14,079 nucleotides of DNA from Fibrobacterota bacterium (lineage in GTDB: Bacteria; Fibrobacterota; Chitinivibrionia; Chitinivibrionales; Chitinispirillaceae), in the NCBI GenBank assembly GCA_023412475.1, contig JAEYNR010000063.1, positions 1 through 14,079 on the forward strand, in the 5' to 3' direction. A model generated the notes under the pieces. The model searched no databases, was not told where the DNA came from, and worked only from the letters and a program-made list of their open reading frames with translations. Both the position numbers and the translations under genes were made by a program. Positions 6,406-13,816 of this stretch are shown piece after piece (within the stretch, counting starts at the first letter, position 1; every line of letters begins with the position of its first letter).

Positions 6406-7490
6406 TGAATGTACCTTCCCAATCTTCTATTCCACAGTTGCGACTTATTGCATGGGAACTCACTAAATCCTGTGTTCTCTCCTGCAAGCATTGCCGTGCT
6501 TCTGCTATAAAAGAAAAATATGCAAATGAACTCTCCACCAGTGAGTGTATCAAAATCATCGACTCTATTGCTTCCACCGGTAAGTGCATTATCATTCTCA
6601 CCGGTGGTGAACCAATGCTTCGGGAAGACATTTACCAGCTTGCACGTTATGGAACCGACAAGGGCCTTCGTATGGTCATGGCCACCTGTGGAACTTTATT
6701 GAATAAGGAAAATTGTCAGGCATTAATCGATTCGGGAATAGCAAGAATCAGTGTAAGCATAGATGGTGCTACTGAGTCAAGTCATGATTGCTTTCGTGGT
6801 GTGCCAGGAGCTTTTCAGGCATTGATGAAAGGAATCGAAGTAGCCAGAATAGCAGGATTGGAATTTCAGGTCAATACAACCATTACCAAAAGCAATCTTG
6901 CAGAGTTGCCGGATATTTATAATCTGGCTGTAAAACTGGGAGCTGTATCGTTTCATCCGTTTCTTCTTGTTCCTATGGGTAGAGCTGAAGAACTTCAGGA
7001 TGAGATGATCTCCCCTACCCAATATGAACAGACCCTAAACTGGATTTATCAACGTCAGTTATCGTCTGAGATCACAGTCAAGCCAACGTGTGCGCCTCAT
7101 TATTATCGGGTTTTTCGGGAAAGGGAAAAGGCAGCCGGAAGAGCAGTCACCAGAGAAACCCATGGCCTTGACGCCATGACCAAAGGGTGTCTTGGTGGAC
7201 AGGGCTTTGCTTTTATCTCTAATACAGGTAAAGTTCAGATCTGCGGGTTTCTTGAAAAAGAGGCCGGAGATCTTCGTGTTTACGGTTATGATTTCCAAAA
7301 GATCTGGGAAAAATCACCTCTTTTTCAGGAAATTCGTGCAGTCGATAAGTATCATGGTAAATGTGGGTATTGTGAATACAGGAGAATCTGTGGAGGATGC
7401 AGAGCTCGTGCATTTGCCATAAATGGTGATTATCTGGGTGAAGAAACACAATGTCTTTATCAGCCTTCAAAACGAAACGGAGCCAGTTAA
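6405..7490 (+). CDS. ahbD: Radical SAM haem synthase AhbD (iron-coproporphyrin III oxidative decarboxylase)
   Basis: AhbD converts two propionates of iron-coproporphyrin III to vinyls, giving haem b, the last step of the pathway. The radical SAM motif is C23, C27, C30 in the context LIAWELTKSCVLSCKHCRA, typical of AhbD, with GGEP at 67-70. The motif KPTCAPHYYRV in the second half and a SPASM-type set of cysteines (C262, C280, C320, C323, C329, C332, C350) match AhbD-type auxiliary cluster binding. The 361-residue length is normal. The start overlaps the hemB stop by one base, with AGGAAGAG about 8 nt upstream. Misassignment to a peptide-modifying SPASM enzyme is possible in principle, but the haem context and the signature make AhbD by far the best call. 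Confidence 0.9.
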   Translation: MNVPSQSSIPQLRLIAWELTKSCVLSCKHCRASAIKEKYANELSTSECIKIIDSIASTGKCIIILTGGEPMLREDIYQLARYGTDKGLRMVMATCGTLLNKENCQALIDSGIARISVSIDGATESSHDCFRGVPGAFQALMKGIEVARIAGLEFQVNTTITKSNLAELPDIYNLAVKLGAVSFHPFLLVPMGRAEELQDEMISPTQYEQTLNWIYQRQLSSEITVKPTCAPHYYRVFREREKAAGRAVTRETHGLDAMTKGCLGGQGFAFISNTGKVQICGFLEKEAGDLRVYGYDFQKIWEKSPLFQEIRAVDKYHGKCGYCEYRRICGGCRARAFAINGDYLGEETQCLYQPSKRNGAS

Positions 7491-7493
7491 AAT

Positions 7494-8801
7494 ATGAACC
7501 AGTATTGTAGAAGTGAAGCTGCGTTTGAAAAAGCCAGAAAAATTATTCCAGGTGGTGTGAATTCACCGGTCAGGGCTTTTAAAGGTGTTGGTGGAATACC
7601 AGTCTATTTCTCGAAAGCAAATGGAGCTTTTCTTACAGATATTGATGGTAATACGTATATCGATTTCGTAGGGTCCTGGGGGCCTATGATTCTGGGGCAT
7701 GCTTTTCCTTCAGTGATTGAACAGATAGTAAAAGCTGCGCAATCCGGAACCAGTTTCGGAGCTCCCACAGAAGCAGAAACTGAACTTGCCGAACTAATCA
7801 TCTCCATGATTCCATCAATAGAGATGGTGAGGCTTGTCAGTTCAGGAACTGAAGCAACCATGAGTGCCATAAGACTTGCCCGTGGATACACCGGACGTGA
7901 TCTGATTGTCAAATTTGAAGGATGTTATCACGGCCATGGGGACAGCTTTCTTATTGCAGCAGGTTCAGGAGCTGCCACTCTTGGTGTACCGAACAGTCCA
8001 GGTGTTCCGGAATCTGTAGCAAGCTGTACTCTTCTTGCCAAATACAATGATATTGGTTCTGTAAAGTCGCTCTTTGCAGAACATGGAAACAAAATCGCAG
8101 CTCTGATAGTGGAACCTGTAGCGGGTAACATGGGGGTGATTGCGCCTGTAGATGGCTTTTTGCAGTCATTAAGGGAAATTACCAGTGCGAATGGATCTCT
8201 TCTTATCTTCGATGAAGTAATGACCGGTTTCAGAGTATCTCCGGGCGGTGCCCAGGCGCTCTATGGAATAAAGCCCGATATTACTACTCTGGGAAAAATC
8301 GTTGGTGGTGGTATGCCTATCGGGGCTTACGGAGGTAAAGAGGAGATCATGGCATCAATTTCTCCTTCAGGACCGGTTTACCAGGCTGGTACTCTCAGTG
8401 GTAATCCAGTAGCTGTTGCAGCCGGCATCGAGACACTTAAGATTCTGCATAATAATCCTGAAATCTATTTGAAGCTGGAAAAGAACACAGATCGTCTTGC
8501 TCAATCGATTATTAAAAGTTGTAATTCTTTGGGGATTCCTGCTGTCTGTAACCGCGTAGGATCGATGATGACACTGTTTTTTACAGAAAACCGGAACATA
8601 CTTTCTTATGATGATGCAAAGCAATGTGATACCACCAGATACGGCAGATATTTTCATGCTATGCTTAAAGAAGGAGTATATCTGCCACCATCACAGTTTG
8701 AGGCATGGTTTATCTCCGCAGCCCATGATGATGCTGAAATTGACAAAGCAATTGAGAAAAATGATGCAGCGCTCAGTATTCTGAGTAAGGAGATTAAATA
8801 A
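7494..8801 (+). CDS. hemL: Glutamate-1-semialdehyde 2,1-aminomutase HemL
   Basis: HemL moves the amino group of glutamate-1-semialdehyde to form 5-aminolevulinate. It is a class III PLP enzyme, cytosolic and normally a dimer. At 435 residues it is full length. The start reads RKIIPGGVNSPVRAFKGVGG, the family signature. SSGTEATMSAIRLAR binds the cofactor phosphate, FDEVMTGFR carries the PLP-pyridine-binding aspartate (D240), and K268 in TTLGKIVGGGMPIGA is the PLP-binding lysine. The gene begins 3 nt after ahbD, with GGAG 11 nt upstream, and its stop overlaps the hemA start by one base. In other bacteria HemL channels its substrate from HemA, which fits the adjacency here. Confidence 0.97.
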   Translation: MNQYCRSEAAFEKARKIIPGGVNSPVRAFKGVGGIPVYFSKANGAFLTDIDGNTYIDFVGSWGPMILGHAFPSVIEQIVKAAQSGTSFGAPTEAETELAELIISMIPSIEMVRLVSSGTEATMSAIRLARGYTGRDLIVKFEGCYHGHGDSFLIAAGSGAATLGVPNSPGVPESVASCTLLAKYNDIGSVKSLFAEHGNKIAALIVEPVAGNMGVIAPVDGFLQSLREITSANGSLLIFDEVMTGFRVSPGGAQALYGIKPDITTLGKIVGGGMPIGAYGGKEEIMASISPSGPVYQAGTLSGNPVAVAAGIETLKILHNNPEIYLKLEKNTDRLAQSIIKSCNSLGIPAVCNRVGSMMTLFFTENRNILSYDDAKQCDTTRYGRYFHAMLKEGVYLPPSQFEAWFISAAHDDAEIDKAIEKNDAALSILSKEIK

Positions 8802-9832
8802 TGCTGCATGTTGGTGCTCTGGTTACCGATTTCCGCAGCTCATCTATTTACATGAGGGATAAGCTGTATCTGGAAAAAGAAAGACTTCAGCATTTCCTTG
8901 ATTCGATACCACCAAACGCACCTTTGCATGAAACAGTTGCTTTGTGCACTTGTAACAGAATAGAAATCTACTATGTATGTAAAGATCATGATGAAGCTTC
9001 ATCATGGCTGAGCAAATACCTGGCTGATTTTCATCACATACCCTTTTCTACCTTGAAAGAACATCTTACAAATTATCGTTGTGAAGCAGCTGTGGAGCAC
9101 CTTTTTCGAGTGGCTTCTGGTGTTGAATCGATGGTTTTTGGAGAACATGAAATTCTTGGCCAGATTCGTCAGGCATACTTTGTCTGTTTTAAAAAGAGAA
9201 AAACAGCTTCATATCTTAACCGTCTATTTCAGCAATCTATAGCTACCGGAAAACAGGTGCGAAATAGAACCGCTGCCAGTCGTGGAGCCTTGTCTATTGC
9301 ATCAATAGCTGTCGAAAAGATGTTAGAGATTACGGATGACTTGTCTGATAAACGTATTCTTGTTGTGGGCGTAGGCTCGATGGGTCTTCGTGCCTTGAAA
9401 AGATTACATCCTATGAATCCTGGCAAAATTGGCATCAGCAACAGAACCGATTTACGGGCAAAACGTTTTTGTGAACATTTCGATGCTGAACATGTGTCAT
9501 TTGACAGATTTACTGAAAGCCTGAAGAAATTTGATATAGTTCTTTTGGCTACTGCATCACAGCAATGTATTCTTAACCAGTCCCATGTGAGGGATCGATC
9601 AAATCCACTGTTAATTATCGATCTTGGTGCTCCATGCAACGCTGATCCGGCACTTGGAACTATGGAAAATGTGAAACTGGTCTGTATCGATGATCTCCGT
9701 ACAACAGCAAATGAGCGGCTGGGCAACAGAATGGATGAATTGAGGGCAATAGAGAAAATCATCAGACAACAGGTAAATGAATTCATCCGATGGTACCGGT
9801 TTAAAAGCAGGTGTGAATGTTTATGTCAATAA
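8801..9832 (+). CDS. hemA: Glutamyl-tRNA reductase HemA, lacking the C-terminal dimerisation domain
   Basis: HemA reduces glutamyl-tRNA(Glu) to glutamate-1-semialdehyde with NADPH, the committed step. The catalytic cysteine is C51 in CTCNRIEIYY. The substrate domain motif VESMVFGEHEILGQIRQAY and the NADPH site VVGVGSMGLRAL are intact. The protein is 343 residues, against about 400-430 for most bacterial homologues. It stops just after the spinal-helix motif VNEFIRWYRF, where the dimerisation domain would begin. The next gene starts inside its end, so there is no leftover coding sequence and no sign of a recent frameshift. AAGGAG lies 8 nt before the ATG. The function is secure, but how this short form dimerises is open. 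Confidence 0.95.
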   Translation: MLHVGALVTDFRSSSIYMRDKLYLEKERLQHFLDSIPPNAPLHETVALCTCNRIEIYYVCKDHDEASSWLSKYLADFHHIPFSTLKEHLTNYRCEAAVEHLFRVASGVESMVFGEHEILGQIRQAYFVCFKKRKTASYLNRLFQQSIATGKQVRNRTAASRGALSIASIAVEKMLEITDDLSDKRILVVGVGSMGLRALKRLHPMNPGKIGISNRTDLRAKRFCEHFDAEHVSFDRFTESLKKFDIVLLATASQQCILNQSHVRDRSNPLLIIDLGAPCNADPALGTMENVKLVCIDDLRTTANERLGNRMDELRAIEKIIRQQVNEFIRWYRFKSRCECLCQ

Positions 9833-10713
9833 AATTGGGTACTCGTGGCTCCAAACTGGCACTTGCTCAGGCTGACATTGCCGCAAAACGATTGAGAGCA
9901 GCCGATTCTTCTTTAAATATTGAAATTGTAAAAATAGCGACTTCAGGGGATAAGGACCAGCGCACAAGCCTTTCTCAGATTGGTGGTAAGGGAGTTTTCA
10001 TAAAAGAGCTGGAGCAGGCGCTTCTCGATGGAGTTATAGATATTGCCGTGCATAGTTTTAAGGATATCACCTCAGATATTCCTTCTGATTTGGAAATGTG
10101 TGCATTTTTCACACCAGAATCGGTTTGTGATGTTCTTGTTTCCCGTGACAATCTTCCCTTAGATAAACTTCCGATGAATGCTGTCATTGGTACTGGCAGC
10201 ATGCGAAGACGCGCTTTACTTTCCCGTTTACGACCTGATTTTAAGTTTTCTGATATACGGGGAAATATTGACACCAGATTATCAAAGCTGAATAAGGGTC
10301 TTTATGATGGAATAGTGCTTTCTGAGGCTGGACTTATTCGTTTGGGACTTCAGGAAAAAATTTCATGCCGTTTTGACCCTACTAATTTCTATCCTGCTCC
10401 AGGGCAGGGAGTGATTGCTCTGGAAACCAGGGAATCTGATAAAAGGGTTCGCGATCTTTGTCTTAAAGCAGGAGATGATCTTCAACGGATTATCTCTTTG
10501 GCAGAATTGAGTGCATTGACCAGCCTGGGATTTGATTGTCGCACTCCATTTGGTGTGTTTACCAATATTTCCGGAGACATATTAGCCATGAAAGGCTTTT
10601 ATGTTGATCCTCTTACAGATCATTTTAATGAGGAAAGTGTATCCGGTCCCTCTTCTGCATCTGTAGAGTTAGGTAAAAAATTAAGTAACAAGTTACTGGG
10701 AAGAGGTAATTAA
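9817..10713 (+). CDS. hemC: Hydroxymethylbilane synthase (porphobilinogen deaminase) HemC
   Basis: HemC polymerises four porphobilinogens into hydroxymethylbilane on a dipyrromethane cofactor. IKLGTRGSKLALAQAD at the N-terminus, the catalytic aspartate D83 in HSFKDI, GTGSMRRRAL and RGNIDTRLSKL are all present. The cofactor-attaching cysteine is C241 in LGFDCRTPFG, where most homologues read GGCxxP, so the two residues before it are atypical. At about 298 residues the length is normal. Two starts are possible. ATG 9817 is only 3 nt after AGGTG (9809-9813). ATG 9823 is 9 nt after it and gives MSIKLGTRGS, so 9823 is the better-spaced choice. It overlaps the end of hemA by 16 or 10 nt. Confidence 0.95.
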   Translation: MFMSIKLGTRGSKLALAQADIAAKRLRAADSSLNIEIVKIATSGDKDQRTSLSQIGGKGVFIKELEQALLDGVIDIAVHSFKDITSDIPSDLEMCAFFTPESVCDVLVSRDNLPLDKLPMNAVIGTGSMRRRALLSRLRPDFKFSDIRGNIDTRLSKLNKGLYDGIVLSEAGLIRLGLQEKISCRFDPTNFYPAPGQGVIALETRESDKRVRDLCLKAGDDLQRIISLAELSALTSLGFDCRTPFGVFTNISGDILAMKGFYVDPLTDHFNEESVSGPSSASVELGKKLSNKLLGRGN

Positions 10714-10716
10714 AAG

Positions 10717-11370
10717 GTGCCTTTCTATCCTGTCATGCTTGATCTTTGTGGTAGAGATTGTCTGGTTGTAGGCGGTGGCCGGATAGCATTACGCAAAATA
10801 ACAGGTCTTCTTCGTGCAGATGCATCTGTAACTGTAATAGCCACCCATTTCAATCCACATTTTCTCCTTCTGGCCAAACGAATTACCATGGTCACGCGCC
10901 CTTTTACAGAAAATGACATTCAAAAAAAATATGCCCTGGTTATCGGAGCTACAGATATATCATCCATAAATACAGCTATCTACAGAAAAGCTGAAGAGCT
11001 GGGTATTCCATGCAACATTGTAGATCAGCCTGAGCTTTGCTCATTCATCGTTCCTGCAGTGGTAAACAGAGGCGATATTACCATCGCAGTATCTACCAAT
11101 GCCACCAGTCCGCGTCTTTCCCGATATATTAAAAGGAAAATAGCCAATACTATCGGCACTGAATACATACAACTCTCTTCTTACATGGCGGAAATTCGCA
11201 CTCATGTCCGTTCGCTGTTGTCCAATCCACAATATCGATGCCTGTTCTGGAAGGAAATCTTTGAAGTCGATCCGACGGAGTTCATTCAACAGTATGGGTG
11301 GAAAGAGTTTTGTGCAAGAACGGATCGATTGATAAATAAATTCAAGCAAAAACAGGAAATTCATGAATAA
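10717..11370 (+). CDS. Precorrin-2 dehydrogenase, Met8/SirC/CysG-N type (possibly also sirohydrochlorin ferrochelatase)
   Basis: This protein oxidises precorrin-2 to sirohydrochlorin with NAD. Bifunctional members (yeast Met8p, CysG N-half) also insert iron to make siroheme. The N-terminus FYPVMLDLCGRDCLVVGGGRI has the Rossmann GxGxxA-type site (GGGRIA), followed by IGATD. NIVDQPELCSFIVPAVVNRGDITIAVST and SPRLSRYIKRKI match the conserved family core. At 217 residues it is a stand-alone enzyme. The start is GTG (GTGCCTTTC), with GAGG about 10 nt upstream and only 3 nt after the hemC stop. No separate chelatase (CbiK, CbiX, SirB) lies in the window, so chelation by this protein is plausible but not shown. 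Confidence 0.88.
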   Translation: MPFYPVMLDLCGRDCLVVGGGRIALRKITGLLRADASVTVIATHFNPHFLLLAKRITMVTRPFTENDIQKKYALVIGATDISSINTAIYRKAEELGIPCNIVDQPELCSFIVPAVVNRGDITIAVSTNATSPRLSRYIKRKIANTIGTEYIQLSSYMAEIRTHVRSLLSNPQYRCLFWKEIFEVDPTEFIQQYGWKEFCARTDRLINKFKQKQEIHE

Positions 11371-12853
11371 TAATAATAATCCCGGATGTGTTTATCTGAT
11401 TGGAGCAGGGCCTGGTGATCCCGACTTAATTTCTGTAAAGGGCAGAAGGCTTCTTGAACAATGTGATGTGGTGATTTATGATGCTCTTGTTAACAATTTA
11501 CTTACAGCCACATTACCTGACCGGATACAGAAGATTTTTGTGGGGAAACGAGGCGGCAAGCCTTCTGCTAAGCAGGATGAAATAAATCGCTTACTAGTCA
11601 GTCATGCCAAAGAGGGAAAGATTGTGGTTCGTCTCAAGGGAGGTGATCCGCTTCTTCTGGGCAGAGGAAGTGAAGAGATGGAATATCTGAGAGAGCAGGG
11701 TATCCCCTATCATATAATTCCGGGAATCTCCTCTGCACTGGCAGCACCTGCCTGGGCTGGTATTCCGGTCACTCACCGCAGTCTTTCCAGGTCAGTTGCA
11801 ATAGTTACCGGACATCTGATGGCTGGAGAATCAATTGAAAATCTTCAATTACCGGAAGCAGACACGATTGTTTTTCTGATGGCGATGCAGAATATCGATT
11901 TGATAATCACTAAATTATTATCGAAGGGCAAATTCACCAGAGAGACTCCAGCTGCTATTATCCGTAATGGTACGCTTCCTGATCAACAGGTTATAACCGG
12001 TACACTGGACAATATTTCTGCATTAAAGGAAAAATATCAGATAACTGCACCTGCAGCTTTTGTAGTAGGAAATACCGCTTCGTTTGCCTCGTCATTGAAT
12101 TGGTACAAAAAACCACCTCTGGCAGGAAAAAGAGTGGTAATTCTTCGTACACCAGAGCAATCTGATGAACTGATCAGAACATTATATGAAAGTGGAGCTA
12201 CAGTTATTCCCTGGCCAGTACTGGTTATTGATCCGCAACCACTGGACATGGTAAATTCCGAATACCTCAAGCAATTCACGATGGTGATATTTACCAGCCC
12301 AAATGGTGTCCGGATCTTTCTTAATTCAATGCTTAAAAACGGTATTGATATGAGGCATTTTTATGGAAAGAAAATATTTGCTATCGGTGCGGGTACAGCA
12401 AAGGTGCTTTCTGGTTTCGGGTTAATCCCTGATGGTGTTCCGGAGAGATTTGTTGCTGAGGGTATTTTAGGGATGATGCCGAAAAAGCTGGTGGGTGAAA
12501 ATGTTCTTATCCCCAGAGCTTCTGAGGCAAGAGAAATCATTCCCCGGACACTAAAAGAACTGGGCGCATCGGTAACGGTATTGCCAGTATACAAAACACT
12601 GAAAAGAACGAGTCTTGACTGTCCGGTAAGGGATGGAGATTATGTGCTTTTTACAAGTTCATCGACAGTTGAGTTTTTCTTTAATCATCCTGAGAGTAAG
12701 GAACTGTTGGTTATCCCGTGTTGTATAGGAGATATTACAGGACAGACGGTACGAAAATATCACCAGGGAGAAATCTTTATCGCTGAGAATGCCACTGTTT
12801 CTTCATTAGTCAAAACAGTTCAAAATGCATTAAAACAGGGGAAAAATGGATAA
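11363..12853 (+). CDS. cobA-hemD: Uroporphyrinogen-III C-methyltransferase / uroporphyrinogen-III synthase fusion (CobA-HemD)
   Basis: This is a two-domain fusion of 496 residues. Residues about 8-250 are the SAM-dependent uroporphyrinogen-III methyltransferase: YLIGAGPGDPDLISVKG (11-27), GKRGGK (61-66), LKGGDPLLLGRG (91-102) and GISSALAAPAWAGIPVTHR (121-139). Residues about 255-490 are HemD, which closes and inverts hydroxymethylbilane to uroporphyrinogen III: FTSPNGVRIF, AIGAGTAKVL, FTSSSTVEFF and CIGDITGQT. Together they deliver precorrin-2 directly from the HemC product. Such fusions are common in clostridia and sulfate reducers. The start overlaps the previous gene by 8 nt (ATGAATAA). 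Five AAT codons follow the ATG, so the first residues are MNNNNNP. AGGAAA lies 3-5 nt upstream. Confidence 0.95.
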   Translation: MNNNNNPGCVYLIGAGPGDPDLISVKGRRLLEQCDVVIYDALVNNLLTATLPDRIQKIFVGKRGGKPSAKQDEINRLLVSHAKEGKIVVRLKGGDPLLLGRGSEEMEYLREQGIPYHIIPGISSALAAPAWAGIPVTHRSLSRSVAIVTGHLMAGESIENLQLPEADTIVFLMAMQNIDLIITKLLSKGKFTRETPAAIIRNGTLPDQQVITGTLDNISALKEKYQITAPAAFVVGNTASFASSLNWYKKPPLAGKRVVILRTPEQSDELIRTLYESGATVIPWPVLVIDPQPLDMVNSEYLKQFTMVIFTSPNGVRIFLNSMLKNGIDMRHFYGKKIFAIGAGTAKVLSGFGLIPDGVPERFVAEGILGMMPKKLVGENVLIPRASEAREIIPRTLKELGASVTVLPVYKTLKRTSLDCPVRDGDYVLFTSSSTVEFFFNHPESKELLVIPCCIGDITGQTVRKYHQGEIFIAENATVSSLVKTVQNALKQGKNG

Positions 12854-13292
12854 ATTAGAGAAGGATTTGCTGAATCTTGTTCAAAATGATTTTCCATTAT
12901 CGGTTCGTCCATTCGAGGAAATAGGAACGAAGCTGGGAATTTCTGAAGAACGTTGTATAGAAATGCTTCAAAATCTATCAGATACCGGTATTCTCAGATC
13001 AGTTCGTGCGGTAATCAACTGGAACAGTATCGGATATTCTACAATGCTTATTGGTATGAAAGTGCAACCGAACAATATTGCCGAAGTTGCCAAAGAGTTG
13101 CAGCACATTGATGAGATCACCCATAATTATTCTCGTGAAGGTGAAATCAACCTGTGGTTTACATTGATTTATAACAGTGCAGACCAAAAAGATGCTTTAC
13201 TTCAAAGGTTGCACAAGATGGAGGGGGTTATGGATATCAAGGAATTTCCAACAGAAAAAGTTTATAAAATAGGATTGAAACTCGATGTTTGA
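12846..13292 (+). CDS. ahbA: Siroheme decarboxylase subunit AhbA (Lrp/AsnC-like)
   Basis: AhbA with AhbB removes the C12 and C18 acetate carboxyls of siroheme, giving 12,18-didecarboxysiroheme. The fold is that of Lrp/AsnC regulators, but the family acts as an enzyme. Residues 1-60 form a winged-helix-like N-domain (IGTKLGISEERCIEMLQNL, then GILRSVRAVINW). Residues 65-148 are the ferredoxin-like ligand domain, with the signature HNYSREGEINLWFTL (93-107). At 148 residues the length is normal. It overlaps the fusion gene by 8 nt (ATGGATAA), with GGGG about 5 nt before the ATG. The paired ahbB and the pathway context exclude a plain transcription regulator. NirD/H-type haem d1 proteins are relatives, but no d1 genes are present. 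Confidence 0.9.
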   Translation: MDKLEKDLLNLVQNDFPLSVRPFEEIGTKLGISEERCIEMLQNLSDTGILRSVRAVINWNSIGYSTMLIGMKVQPNNIAEVAKELQHIDEITHNYSREGEINLWFTLIYNSADQKDALLQRLHKMEGVMDIKEFPTEKVYKIGLKLDV

Positions 13293-13770
13293 TAAAGAAA
13301 AAGACTTGAAGAATCTTTCTGTTCTTCAGAAGCCGCTCCGGTTTGAACATAGGCCTTTTGATAGTTTTGCAAAGAATTTAGGAATTAATGAAGAGCAGAC
13401 TGTTGAACTGATAAAGGAATATATCAGCCGTGGAATGATAAGGCGTTTTGCAGGTATTGTCAAGCATGACCGGATAGGATACCGTTTCAATGCCATGGTA
13501 GCATTCCAGGTTGAAAGTGAAAAGTGTGATGAAGCAGGAGAGATTCTTTCAGCTTTTCCTTACATTACTCACTGCTATCGAAGGAGTTCTTTTCCCGATT
13601 GGCCCTATAATCTTTATGCGATGATTCATGCCAGAGAGGAGGAGGAATTGGAGCAGCGGATTAAAGAGGTCAAAGAAGCGATTACTTTCGTTTCTGTGGC
13701 AGTGCTGCCAACGCTGCAGGAGTTCAAGAAGAGTCTTTTTCAGATTCCGGCAGACTTCAGAGTATTATGA
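13285..13770 (+). CDS. ahbB: Siroheme decarboxylase subunit AhbB (Lrp/AsnC-like)
   Basis: AhbB is the partner of AhbA in siroheme decarboxylation. It has the same two-domain Lrp/AsnC architecture: N-terminal helix-turn-helix-like region (FAKNLGINEEQTVELIKEY), then RGMIRRFAGIVKHDRIGYRFNAM. The ferredoxin-like domain carries the AhbB signature HCYRRSSFPDWPYNLYAMIH (96-115), where the PDWPYNLY core separates AhbB from AhbA. At 161 residues the length is usual. It overlaps ahbA by 8 nt (ATGTTTGA), with AGGA 10 nt before the ATG. It is the last gene of the operon. The pair is probably a heterodimer, as in Desulfovibrio. Confidence 0.9.
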   Translation: MFDKEKDLKNLSVLQKPLRFEHRPFDSFAKNLGINEEQTVELIKEYISRGMIRRFAGIVKHDRIGYRFNAMVAFQVESEKCDEAGEILSAFPYITHCYRRSSFPDWPYNLYAMIHAREEEELEQRIKEVKEAITFVSVAVLPTLQEFKKSLFQIPADFRVL

Positions 13771-13783
13771 ACTGATCCGACTC

Positions 13784-13816
13784 CCGAAATACCTTCGGAC
13801 ATCCTTCTTTGTTGTT
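13784..13816 (+). terminator. Weak candidate terminator after ahbB
   Basis: CCGAA (13784-13788) and TTCGG (13794-13798) form a 5-bp stem with a 5-nt loop 13 nt after the ahbB stop. The T-rich stretch CCTTCTTTGTTGTT follows. The stem is short and the T-tract is interrupted, so operon termination here is uncertain. A second hairpin, CCATGA/TCATGG (13828-13844), lacks a T-tract. Confidence 0.3.

Noticed and set aside
9229..9786. 185-residue minus-strand frame
   Set aside because: It lies entirely within hemA, whose plus-strand product has clear family motifs, so it is a shadow frame.
9780..9832. Frameshift or nonsense mutation truncating hemA
   Set aside because: hemC begins within the end of hemA and reads intact from there. 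No leftover dimerisation-domain sequence exists in any frame, so the short form appears stable.
4151..13770. Haem d1 biosynthesis cluster (NirJ, NirD/L/G/H)
   Set aside because: The relatives are similar, but nirS, nirF, nirN, nirE and nirC are absent. The AhbC, AhbD, AhbA and AhbB signatures plus full early haem genes fit haem b synthesis.
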